Source: Brachionus plicatilis (taxonomy: Eukaryota; Rotifera; Eurotatoria; Ploima; Brachionidae). From it: a DNA stretch of 62,616 bases. A program made the translations under genes and the position numbers. The DNA lies in the NCBI GenBank assembly GCA_010279815.1, contig QEOQ01000344.1, positions 124,410-187,025 on the forward strand, in the 5' to 3' direction. Positions within the stretch are counted from its first letter, which is position 1. Each line of letters starts with the position of its first letter. Positions 10,466 through 19,892 of the stretch are shown here, one piece after another. The notes beneath the pieces are model-generated. The model saw only the letters and a list, made by a program, of their open reading frames with translations, was not told where the DNA came from and searched no databases.

Positions 10466-11954
10466 TTGGGGTCTACCTCGTTTTGTGATCATATGATCAC
10501 ATATCTGTTGATCAAGCTCTGATCACTTGGTTGGTGATCATGTCTGGTCACAGTCAATGCTTTCACCGTTTTGGTGTTCAAACTTTTGTGATAAAAAAAA
10601 ACTAAAATAAAATAAAAAAAACGCATTGTGATCATTTTTTAAATTATAAATGATCAGTAATGAAATTTCTTATCTATATATTAACTAATTAAATAGAATT
10701 TAAAATTTTTTTTTATTCTTTTTGGCCACTTGTAACTTTACACCCCGCTCATTTTTCAGCATCTGTTTACACAGATGGATTGGAAAAGGATTTTGGTGTT
10801 TATTTAAAACACGATTAACTTCAAGTACCGTCTGTCCATTTACAATAGGTTGGGTAGAAGATTCTTTTTCATAAATAAATGTCTTTAATTTAATATGATT
10901 TTAAATTTTTTTAAAAAATTATATATTGTTTTAAAAAGTGATATTTTTAAAAAATTGGAAAGCTAAATAATAAATAATTACCATAATCAAGGCATTGAGA
11001 AATTTCATACAAAACTTCCATTAAAAGATAAAAAATTTTATAACCTTTGCTCTAATGGTCATAAACTTGTTTTGCTGATGAAAAGAAAAAAAAATTCAAG
11101 TCCAAAAATTATTTTTAAATAAGACATAATTCCATAAGCATAATTAATTTGCTCAGATTTTGCAGACTTACGCAGTTGCAGGACATTTGCAGAACAAGCT
11201 TTTGACAATCAAATTAAAAGCAAAAAAAAATTTTTATTTAAAGTTTTGTATGAAATTTCACGATGATAGAACCACATAGAAAGGAAAATTAACTTGTAAT
11301 TTATAAGATAGAGGAGCAGAGCTTTCTATGCGACGTAACGAGACGTCATTGATTTTTTATTTAATTTCGTAAGAGGGGTCAATAGAAGAATTATTGTTAA
11401 ATTAATAAAGCAGTTTTTATTAATTGTAATTTTTTTCTGAAAAATGAAATTTCCCATGGGAATGTATTTTTTAACGTGTGTATTAATCTCAATTTTCGAC
11501 ATCACCGTTTTTTTGTCACTGCACTTAGTGATTTTCTTAGACGTGTCTACATCTGCTTATTAAGCTCGTCGCGGCTCCCTCTTTCCTCGCAACAATCACG
11601 AGTATTTTATTTTTCAAAGGCTTTTAACATTTTGGATTTTTTGATCATTCATCTAAAATTGATCAAAATTTAAATTTGTGATCAATTTTTTTAATTCAAC
11701 ACCAAAACGGTGAAAGCATTTACTGTGATGGGACGGCAATGTGGAAATTAAGTACAAAAATTACAGTTCAAAAAGCGTTATAATTTGTTTTTTGATTGTT
11801 CAAAAATGGTTCTATAAAGAGTATAATATTTTTAAAATTTGTGCAAAAACTCTGCAATTTCCCATAAAAAGCAAACCATCAAAAAATATTTGATTAAAAT
11901 ATGCAATGATCACAAAGTATGTGATCAAATGAACAAAAAATGAGGTAGACCCAA
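10466..11954. mobile_element. 1.5-kb foldback element, GGGTCTACCTC termini
   Basis: The left end reads GGGGTCTACCTCGTTTTGTG followed by several TGATCA words. The right end is the complement, with CACAAAGTATGTGATCA before GAGGTAGACCC. A second matching pair lies further in: GCTTTCACCGTTTTGGTG at about 10560 and CACCAAAACGGTGAAAGC at about 11700. The arms flank about 1.1 kb that includes another, unrelated foldback element at 10993-11265. No transposase is visible, so it is non-autonomous or decayed. Confidence 0.65.
10993..11265. mobile_element. Foldback element, family ending GAAATTTCATACAAAACTT
   Basis: Terminal inverted repeats read CATTGAGAAATTTCATAC on the left and GTATGAAATTTCACGATG on the right. 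The pairing continues inward through TCTAATGGTCATAAACTTGT and its partner ACAAGCTTTTGACAATCA. A second copy with the same ends is at 54234-54685. The core holds several TGCAG words. It is inserted inside the larger GGGTCTACCTC element, so it is the younger insertion. Confidence 0.65.
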
Positions 11955-12262
11955 GATTTGCTTGAAAAGTGCATAAAAACTTTGAAGCAATGTGAAAATT
12001 TAGTACAAAAATTAAAAAATTTATACTTTTTTTTACTAAGCGTGAAAAAAAAAGTTTAAAAAGTACAATATTGTAAAAATTTGTACAAACGAATTCCAAG
12101 CTCTGCAAAAACTCTGCAATTTTCTGTCTAATGCACACCACCAAAAGGCATTTGATTAAAATATGCAATAAATTGCACTTTTTTGCAGAGTTTTTGAACC
12201 ATTTTTGCACAATTAGAAAAAAAAGTGTAAATATTTTAATTTTTGTACAAAATTTTCACATT
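11747..12262. repeat. Two related repeat units with CAATGTGAAAATTTAGTAC ends
   Basis: The unit at 11994-12262 has inverted ends: CAATGTGAAAATTTAGTAC and, at the right, GTACAAAATTTTCACATT. A diverged, partial copy begins near 11747 (CAATGTGGAAATTAAGTAC). Both contain GCAAAAACTCTGCAATTT and ATTTGATTAAAATATGCAAT. The first copy runs into the right arm of the GGGTCTACCTC element, so the two units have recombined or one inserted into the other. Confidence 0.55.
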
Positions 12263-12285
12263 TCCAAAATTTATAAATGTTAAAT

Positions 12286-12291
12286 TTTATT
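12286..12291 (-). terminator. Polyadenylation signal AATAAA of the forkhead gene
   Basis: The hexamer on the minus strand is about 39 nt after the forkhead stop codon, in a normal position for cleavage shortly downstream. Confidence 0.6.
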
Positions 12292-12329
12292 TAAAGATAA
12301 ATACAAGTGCTTTTTTTGGTTAGAAAAAA

Positions 12330-13247
12330 TTACTTTTTTAATTTAGGATTTAGAACAGCTGGCTTGGACTGGCTTATTCTGGACGCGCGAGAGTTCATGT
12401 CCGATCGAGGAGATTCACATGTGTCCTTGAGACAAGCAATTGAATTGAGTTTCTCATAGTTTGGGCCTATTCGAGCCAAGCTCTCTAGCAGCATGGGCCT
12501 GTAAATGGGGTTTATGCACCAAAGACTGCCTTTGCCCGAAAAGTCACGCATGGTCAGCAAATTTTTGTCGACCTTGCTAAAGCACTGATTCGACGACAAG
12601 TTGAACCGAATCAAATTCTTCCAGGAGCCAGACGGCACATTTTTGTAGTAAGCAATATTATCGACTATCCATTGATTTATCTCTTTGACACACAACCGCT
12701 TGTTGCACGACGATTCTATGGCCAAAAAGATCAAACAGCTGAATGTGTATGGAGGCTTGGTGGTCGCGTCCTGGTGCAAGGGCCTGTTTATTGTGAGACG
12801 GTGAAAGCAGTTGTCCGTCTCGTCGTGTTGTGCTGGCGAGAGCGGCGGCGAAAGAGGCGCCAATCCTGTTGACGTCAGATCAAAAGTGCTGAGCCAGTCG
12901 AGATTCAAAAGCGAGTTGTCTTGGGGACACGCCACTTGGCCGCTCAAACTGATGTACAGAGCTCTTCGGCACTCTGTGACACCCCTGCTGCTCTTTCGCT
13001 CCTGCTGTCTCTTCTCTTGCTGGGCTTTGAGGTTGAGCGCTATTTTCTCTATTTTTTTGGGCGACTGGGTCCTGCTCCTGGCCACGCTAACAACCCTGGG
13101 AACACATGAAACTGTTTTGGACACACGCTGCACAACTATGGGAGCGTGCAGGATCGGAGCAACTTTTGGGGCCACTGCATCGTTCTCGTCAGGCTCTAGT
13201 TTTACCCTCGGCTTGAACACAAAGCTCGAGTCGCATTCGTCTGTCAT
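12330..13247 (-). CDS. Forkhead transcription factor, FOXN2/3 type, atypical recognition helix
   Basis: Intronless frame of 305 residues, read from the first ATG at 13247 (MTDECDSS). The forkhead domain spans about residues 164-256: KPPYTFSCLIFLAIESS, KRLCVKEINQWIV, PSGSWKNLIRFNLSSNQCF and GKGSLWCINPIYRPMLLESL. The GKGSLWC-P-YR ending and an upstream LLNLDWL motif (about residues 113-119) match FOXN2/FOXN3, whose N-terminal motif is LTNLNWL. Members of this family bind DNA and mostly repress transcription. Oddity: helix 3 normally reads WKNSVRHNLS, with a base-contacting His; here Phe215 replaces that His, and Leu-Ser-Leu is Leu-Ser-Ser. DNA specificity may have changed. The N-terminal half is low complexity and basic (residues 55-90). 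Codons are much richer in G+C than those of neighbours. Confidence 0.88.
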   Translation of the reverse strand: MTDECDSSFVFKPRVKLEPDENDAVAPKVAPILHAPIVVQRVSKTVSCVPRVVSVARSRTQSPKKIEKIALNLKAQQEKRQQERKSSRGVTECRRALYISLSGQVACPQDNSLLNLDWLSTFDLTSTGLAPLSPPLSPAQHDETDNCFHRLTINRPLHQDATTKPPYTFSCLIFLAIESSCNKRLCVKEINQWIVDNIAYYKNVPSGSWKNLIRFNLSSNQCFSKVDKNLLTMRDFSGKGSLWCINPIYRPMLLESLARIGPNYEKLNSIACLKDTCESPRSDMNSRASRISQSKPAVLNPKLKK

Positions 13248-13815
13248 GGCGATTGTTGAATTCAATTTGGAGTGGCGAAGATGAACGAAAGTGAGCAAGA
13301 ACAAAAAGAGAGAGAGAGAGAAATATCAAGTTGAACGATGGCGTATATTTTGAGATAGTAGTGAACAAGCAGCGAAGAACAATAATGGAGAATATTTTAT
13401 GATGATGATGAAGATATTTTAAGTTTTTTTTTATACACACAGAAGACCATCTTCTTGTGCAAATTATGCACGAATTTAAAAGTGGATTAAGTATTGTAAA
13501 TATTTGGCTTGGATTGCTTTTAAGTGCGCTTGAACATACAAGAGTGAAGAGTGGTGGAATACTGAAGAGGCAGGAATGCTGATTGAAAGAGCCGCAATTC
13601 GGCGAACATGTCCAGCAAGAAAATATTTCAAAGGCTTTGGGCCAGTTTGTTAACAATGAAAAAGTCTAATTAGACGCGAATACCGATGGATTTTTAAATA
13701 TTTGATCAACAGATCGGTCAATGATCAGCACAATGTCTTTAGGTTATTTTTGTTTAGAGAAATTTTTTTTTTCTTTCAAAATATTTATTTGTATGCTTAA
13801 AAAAAGTGTAAAGTT
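13248..13815. promoter_or_regulatory. 5' flank of the forkhead gene with a GA/CT repeat
   Basis: About 570 bp upstream of the forkhead ATG, of higher complexity and G+C than the wider region. It contains an (AG)n run at about 13307-13320 (CT-rich on the transcribed strand) and an ATG/CAT trinucleotide run near 13400. It probably holds the 5' UTR and promoter. A frame at 13189-13656 (-) overlaps the coding start in another frame and looks like UTR. No TATA box is assigned. Confidence 0.45.
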
Positions 13816-14384
13816 NNNNNNNNNNNNNNNNNNNNNNNNNNNNNNNNNNNNNNNNNNNNNNNNNNNNNNNNNNNNNNNNNNNNNNNNNNNNNNNNNNNNN
13901 NNNNNNNNNNNNNNNNNNNNNNNNNNNNNNNNNNNNNNNNNNNNNNNNNNNNNNNNNNNNNNNNNNNNNNNNNNNNNNNNNNNNNNNNNNNNNNNNNNNN
14001 NNNNNNNNNNNNNNNNNNNNNNNNNNNNNNNNNNNNNNNNNNNNNNNNNNNNNNNNNNNNNNNNNNNNNNNNNNNNNNNNNNNNNNNNNNNNNNNNNNNN
14101 NNNNNNNNNNNNNNNNNNNNNNNNNNNNNNNNNNNNNNNNNNNNNNNNNNNNNNNNNNNNNNNNNNNNNNNNNNNNNNNNNNNNNNNNNNNNNNNNNNNN
14201 NNNNNNNNNNNNNNNNNNNNNNNNNNNNNNNNNNNNNNNNNNNNNNNNNNNNNNNNNNNNNNNNNNNNNNNNNNNNNNNNNNNNNNNNNNNNNNNNNNNN
14301 NNNNNNNNNNNNNNNNNNNNNNNNNNNNNNNNNNNNNNNNNNNNNNNNNNNNNNNNNNNNNNNNNNNNNNNNNNNNNNNNNNNN
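13816..14384. other. Assembly gap (569 N)
   Basis: Run of undetermined bases. The reading frame of the LINE fragment is open up to the last known base, so the gap probably hides more of that retrotransposon, which may be why the assembly failed here. Confidence 0.98.
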
Positions 14385-14907
14385 GTCCAACGTAGAGCTA
14401 CCAAACTAGTGCCTGGTCTCAGAAATCTCAATTATTTCTCAATATTAGCAAAAATTGGTATCCCTACGCTTGAAAGTAGAAGGAAAAGAGGTGATGCAAT
14501 CCAACTATTCAAAATTGTCAGTAAACAGAGCACTGTTCACCTGCATGCCTTCGCAGATTCAAGCCAAAATCCTAAAATCAATCACTCATCGATGAATCTA
14601 CGTAAAAAACCAAGACTCAGGAAGCAGCTTTGCTTGTCAAAACCTAGAGAAAACTTCTTCACGAACAGAGTAGCTTCGTTATGGAACGAGCTACCGGACA
14701 CTGTAGTTTCTGCAAAATCAACAAATGCATTCAAAGACAAGTTTGACAAATTCAGATCCCAGCAATTGGCGGCTAATGATACTACTATAGTCGAATAACC
14801 CATTGGTTATTCTTCTTCATCTGATTCTAATATCAGATTGTAGTCTCTCCTTCATATTCATATTCATAATGTTCTACGGAAATACAGCAAAAATAAATAA
14901 AAAAAAT
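14385..14907 (+). mobile_element. 3' end of a non-LTR retrotransposon (LINE), truncated by the gap
   Basis: From the first base after the gap a frame runs to a stop at 14798. It starts VQRRATKLVPGLRN, continues with IGIPTLESRRKRGDAIQLFK, and ends with FFTNRVASLWNELPD and AFKDKFDKF. This is the C-terminal segment that follows the reverse-transcriptase domain in CR1/Jockey-type LINE ORF2 proteins, also common in RTE relatives. The frame has no internal stop, so the copy is young or recently active. After the stop comes about 110 bp of 3' UTR with TCATATTCATATTCATA and then an AAATAAATAAAAAAA tail near 14890-14907. The 5' part is inside the assembly gap; no reverse-transcriptase catalytic motif is visible. 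Confidence 0.8.
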
Positions 14908-14943
14908 GTATTAAAATAGATAATTAAGATAAAACCAAGTCAA

Positions 14944-15500
14944 AATTACGGCAAATTGAAGTTTAAGATCAAGATCAAAAGATCAAAATATAAATTGTAA
15001 TATTTTTTTTTAATAATAGAGAAAAAATAAATTTTTTCCAAAGCAATTACTTGACATGTCATGTCAAGTTTATTTTCATATTTAAAATTTTAAAATGTTC
15101 CTTTTTATTTTACTTTAATAGGTTTAGATATTTTAATTGATTTTAATGAAAATTCACTTTTAAAGACAAAAAAATTCACTGTTTTTAAGTTTAGAATTTA
15201 TTTAAGTGGAAAAAAAAATTATTTCAGTTTGAATGAATGGATATAAAAGTTATAAATTTGAATTTGTGAATTAACTTTACTTGAATTATTTAAATTATTG
15301 ACTGTTTTTGTCAAATAAATTAGAGATCAATCATTTTGATGTTTATTTGATAATGAACCATTATTAGACATAACATGTCTAGTAATGTTTAGTATTTATC
15401 TCTTAAAAATTATCAAAATCATTAGATTAATTAAGTTTTGAAATTTTAAATGATCGTTTTGATCTTAAAATTTGATCTGAAACTTCAATTTGCCCAAATT
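14944..15500. mobile_element. Foldback element, family ending GGCAAATTGAAGTTT
   Basis: The left end, AATTACGGCAAATTGAAGTT followed by AAGATCAA, is matched by the right end TTGATCT..GAAACTTCAATTTGCCCAAATT. A second member with longer, better matched ends is at 61525-61913. The interior is AT-rich and contains a 21-bp palindrome, ACTTGACATGTCATGTCAAG plus T, at 15049-15069. Non-coding. It begins within 40 bp of the LINE tail. Confidence 0.55.
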
Positions 15501-17156
15501 ACTCATATTCTAAATTAGAAGATAAAATTTGAAATTCAAAAATTGAATTGTCTTTTTTTAAATTTTACAATATTTTATTTTATGCATGTTTTAAATAATT
15601 TGATTCAATTTTTAAAGCAATCAATCTTATTGCACAATTTAATAGAATATTAACTGAGCTTCCAAAATAATTCGTTGTTTAAATTAATCAATTAAACTGA
15701 AATTTTAAAGGCCATCCATAATTTTGGCCAATAGTCACGTTCAAGTCAATTTCGGATAATAAATTTACAAGTAAGGTAAAATTTATTTTTCGGTAGAGAA
15801 AAGATTTTGCTTTTATTTCATTGAAATTTATATGAAAATATTTTACAAGCTTTGAAAAATAATTCTGATTGCTGATAATTGTAACAAAATTTCAAACTTA
15901 TACGAAACTAGAAATTAAAAAAACTTAATAAAATTCTTTAAAAAAAGAGTTTTTTTATTAATAATATTAAAAGTAGAATTTATCTTAAAAATTTGAATTA
16001 ATCCAATACAAATATTTTTTTCCAAAAAATTATTCCTTTTTGTTTATCTTATTATCTTATAGCCTATTGCGAGCAAAACATCATTACTTTCGATTCCCTC
16101 AAAAATCGATAGCTTCCTTGATCCTTTCTTCTCCTCATTTATTCTCATTTCGGTGAGTTTTTGTGTGATTGTCGTTCTAACTTCCGTCGACATAGATGAG
16201 TCAATTGAATCGTTCGGTTTGGTATAAGTTCTCCTTCCATTCTAAATACATGTTCAAGCTACCAAACTTGATGCATTTAATCGTTGGTCAGAAATTTTTT
16301 CTTTATATAGTTCAGCGTTCGACAATGTCCCAGGACAGTGTATCCTGAGAATCCTCCTTAGACTCACAGTGTGGAATGTGTTTATACTTTTTTTACCAGT
16401 CTCAGTTATCTTAGTTATCTCAGTTATCTTTTACATGTCGCTTGAGCGATCCAGGTTTCAAATCTTTGGAATTGGTCAAGACTTATTTAAGTTTGTAACA
16501 TTTTTTTTCTTCATTTAGGCGATATTTAATACTTTAGCAAATTATTGTCAAATCTTCTTCCAAAAGCTTGGGGAATAAAAGAGCTGCCTAAGGTACAATA
16601 CATACAACAAAAGTCTCCAATTTAAACTATAGCATTTAAATACTTCTCGTTTTTTTTTTTTGAAGATATTTGTGGGGATTCAACATAATCTCGAGATTTT
16701 TTTATTTTAAATAAATGGATTTATTTCTTAAGAAATAAGTGACATCCAAGTCCCTGTGAGTCATTGAGTTACAAAAATATAAATTAAAAAAAAGAAGATT
16801 TTGTAAACCAAAAAATAATTTCTGAAAAAAGTTAACCAATTTTATAAATTGTTTTTTAGTATGAAAAAAAATGATCAAAAAAGGTTTTTATTTAACATAG
16901 CATTAATAAAATTTAAATTTTCTATAATTTTATATTTTAATAATCCAAATTTTCTATTTTGTAATCGGTCATATATAGGATTAAAATATACAAATTAAAG
17001 ATGATTATGAACCCACCAAAATACAGAAATTTGGTAAATTTTTCAAAACAATCCTTTTCAAATCAATAAACTTTAAAAAAAATTAAAAATTAAGTATAAT
17101 TTCATATTTCATTACTAGCTCGAAATTGTTAAGAAAATTGAAATTACGCTCTAAAA
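15501..17156. other. Intergenic region; 16.06-16.50 kb less AT-rich
   Basis: No gene recognised. Between about 16060 and 16500 the sequence is of higher complexity, with short repeated words (GTTATCT three times around 16405-16432) and a small hairpin AGGACAGTGTATCCT. It could be a 5' exon or regulatory region for the downstream gene, or a relic. The remainder is A/T-rich. Confidence 0.35.
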
Positions 17157-17612
17157 ATGAAAAATTCTAGTAATGATAAGATATCTGATTTTCTAAAAAT
17201 CACTGAAACTAACTTTGATGATTTAAAGCTATCCTCATCTTCAATAATTCAAACAGAAGTGCTAGATTCCCAATCCGTATCTAGAATCTCTCACATCACT
17301 GATAACAACCTCAGTGGAAAAAGTTGTGTTGTAGATATTGAAAACAGTTTTAAAAAACCCCAATACAAAATTGCCATTGACTTTTTAGAATCAGAAAGAT
17401 ATCACCCTTTATACAGAAAGCAAAATGAAATCGCCAAAACAATCAGCAAAAATAATACGAGCAATCGACTTTGTAAGTGCGACAAAAATTTCATCTGTCA
17501 AAAAATCGAATTAGGATACTATCAAAACATTGTCTTGTCATTTATGATATTTTTAATAGTTATTCTAATAACTTTTATACTAAATTTTTTTCAAGCGTCT
17601 TTAAATTTATAA
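17157..17612 (+). CDS. Hypothetical protein with C-terminal membrane anchor
   Basis: Frame of 151 codons from ATG at 17157. The first 120 residues are polar, rich in Ser, Asn, Lys and Ile, with a Cys-containing patch CKCDKNFICQK just before the membrane segment. Residues about 124-147 (IVLSFMIFLIVILITFILNF) form one strong hydrophobic helix that leaves only a few residues after it. This is the architecture of a tail-anchored or single-pass type II protein facing the cytosol. Codon usage is ordinary rather than homopolymer-driven, and a polyadenylation hexamer follows the stop by 18 nt. I do not recognise a family. It could also be the last exon of a larger gene, because an AG acceptor-like site lies shortly upstream. 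Confidence 0.5.
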   Translation: MKNSSNDKISDFLKITETNFDDLKLSSSSIIQTEVLDSQSVSRISHITDNNLSGKSCVVDIENSFKKPQYKIAIDFLESERYHPLYRKQNEIAKTISKNNTSNRLCKCDKNFICQKIELGYYQNIVLSFMIFLIVILITFILNFFQASLNL

Positions 17613-17629
17613 ATTATTAATGATTAGTG

Positions 17630-17635
17630 AATAAA
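17630..17635 (+). terminator. Polyadenylation signal AATAAA of the hypothetical membrane protein
   Basis: Canonical hexamer 18 nt after the stop codon. Confidence 0.55.
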
Positions 17636-19892
17636 GCTGTCATATTGTCCTGTCAGATTAATGTCTTAAATCAAATTTTTAAAATAAAATTTTAGATTTT
17701 TTTTGTTTTATTCCTTAAATTCAATTATCAATTAAGCTAGTAACTCTGATAAAAAAGGTGAATTACAATTTGAACTAATAAAATTTCTAAAAAATTAAGA
17801 ATTAAGAAAAATTGTGAAAAAAGGTTTTTATAATAGAATAATAGCTTATAAAAAAATAATAAGCTTATGAAGAAAAGTTGGCTAGTGAAAAACAAAATTA
17901 TCTGGTAAAAAAAGCAAATATTAAGTTTGTTTGACTTCCCTGTTACTATTTCCACAGTTAACTATTTTATAACATTTATTTATTCTTTTATTAATTTTAT
18001 ATAAAATGGTATCAATAATCTCAGCCTCGTGATAATTGCAAGCAAAATAATGAAAAAAAAGAAAAATTCGATTCTTCATTTTGATAAAAATGATAAACTA
18101 AAATTTTAAAGATTTTAAAAAAATTATCAAGAAAATTCAATAATAAAAAGGCTCTTAATCATATTTTTAGTAAACTTATAATTTCAATAAACAAGCCCAA
18201 CATTTCGTAGTTTACATAAGAATAATATTCAGATAGTAGAAAATCAATTTTTTGACAATTAAAAATAAAAATTCAAATATTCACAGATATAGTATGTTTA
18301 ATCCCATTATTTTTTTTTCTCAATTTACTTTTTTTAATAATCAATTAATAAAAATATGAAAAATATAATTTGTTTAAAATTTTGTTAGAGAATAAAATCA
18401 ATAACAAAAATTTTAAATACAGATTTTTGAAATTTATTAAAATATAAAATCCAGACTCAGGTTAAAATTTGTGGCTATCAGATTTATTTGGATACCAGGG
18501 TAGAGTTGGATAAAAAAATGAATCAATGTTGTCAAATCTTGATTTTCATTCAATAATTAGAAAGCTCGTGAAATTCTCTACAAGAATTAAGGTGGTCAGT
18601 TGTGGATCAGTAGCAAAAAAAATGGGTTCTGGGTTATAAAAATATAAAAAAATTAAAATATTTAAAAATATTAATTAAATTTTGAAAAGGTACAGAAAAT
18701 TTTAAACTAATTACATGTTAAAATTTTAAAAATATTAAAAATGCTTTGTAAAAAAATTGGGAACAGTGCTCTAGTAGGAGCTAATTTTTAAATGTTAACA
18801 TTTAATGTTTAAATGAGTTTTTATATTTTCAATTCTCTGCAAAAAAATTTATGAATGCAGAATTATACACAATACTTGGTTATGATTTAACGTGGCTTGT
18901 TACAGATAAACACATATCTCTGCATTTAAATTTTTGAAAAAAAAATGTTTTTTTAGGCATAATTTTTGAGCATGATCATGAAAATTTGATTTTACACAGA
19001 TTTCTCCATAAACGAATTGAGCATCAACAATTTAACACCGACTTAAAGGAGTAATTTTCCACTAGATTTGAATCAAAAATTTTATGCACTTTTTGGAAAG
19101 TTCAATTTTATTTTACAGGACATCCGAAGATAAATATGCATTTATTTCATTATTTACCAAAAACTAGTCAATATTTATTTTCATTTTTTTATTCTTAGTC
19201 GTTTATCTTTTTAATTTTTTATGTTTTTATTCAATTGCTAGGCTGATAAGAAGGACTCTGATCTATTCTGAGCTGCCTGGGGTATTCCCTAAACTATTTA
19301 AATAAATAAATAAATAAATAAACTTCGGGTAAAAGAAGAGATAAAATTTGGGGTTTTTTCACTTAAAAAAATTGACTTAAATTTCTTTAAAATAGATCAC
19401 AAAGTTAAACCGTCTTAAAATAATTCAAACTTGGCATTTGGAATTTTTTCAAAATTTAAAATTTCCAAAAGTATTTTATGTAATTAACAATTTTGTAACT
19501 AAACATTCTTCCAGAAAAATTTTTATTAAGTTCAATCCAAAACACCATGTAAGGTTTTCCCGTTATTAAAATTTTTTAATAAATTTAAAGCTATATTTTA
19601 ATCATTTTCTTTACAATACCTTTTGGAACTTGACTGGTGAATTCAAATCCAAATGATTTGATGTTTAAAATTTTAAATATTTTAATTCATTTAGAGTAAA
19701 TAAATCATTTTATTAATTCATGAAAGAGAAATTTTTCAGAATAAAAACAATAGATTGGAATTAGTTTGTAAAAAGTTTAAAAGCTGATAAAAACATGTTC
19801 ATCCAGTTTGAATGTCTTCAATAAAAAAAATTTTTTTCATAAATTTATGTACATACACATTTTAAAATTATTTGCTAACTAGCTTGCTTCAA
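17636..19892. other. AT-rich intergenic region with retroposon tail and TGCAG-rich patch
   Basis: No gene recognised. Around 18825-18935 there is a patch with CTCTGCAAA, ATGCAGAATTA and CTCTGCATTT that resembles the cores of foldback elements elsewhere in this window. A short retroposed tail lies at 19248-19322. The final bases before the SERAC1-like ATG (TTTGCTAACTAG) look like a splice acceptor, so that gene may have a 5' non-coding exon or be trans-spliced. Confidence 0.4.
19248..19322 (+). mobile_element. Truncated retroposon 3' end with (AAAT)n tail
   Basis: Starts AAGAAGGACTCTG and contains GAGCTGCC and TATTCCCTAAA, ending in (TAAA)n at 19299-19322. The same order of words (AAGAAGG, GGAGCTGCC, TATTCCCT, A-rich tail) occurs in the element at 54271-54359, so both are 3' ends of one retroposon family. 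No coding sequence remains. Confidence 0.5.

Larger units (their letters stand above)
8999..12285. other. Repeat-rich intergenic region with nested foldback elements
   Basis: Upstream exons of the acidic gene might lie here, but none was recognised. The region is dominated by nested inverted repeats, described separately. The open frame at 11812-12210 (-) is a by-product of two related repeat units and is not a gene. Confidence 0.5.

Noticed and set aside
11812..12210. 132-codon minus-strand frame with internally repeated segments.
   Set aside because: The internal repeat reflects two related transposon units; Phe/Leu/Ile-rich translation without recognisable domain.
12811..13284. 157-codon frame on the plus strand.
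   Set aside because: Antisense shadow of the G+C-rich forkhead gene; no independent protein features.
13189..13656. 155-codon minus-strand frame upstream of the forkhead ATG.
   Set aside because: Overlaps the forkhead coding start in another frame and starts in AT-rich sequence; more likely 5' UTR and promoter.
13721..14431. Long frames spanning the assembly gap on both strands.
   Set aside because: Artefacts of undetermined bases; only the part after 14384 is real sequence.
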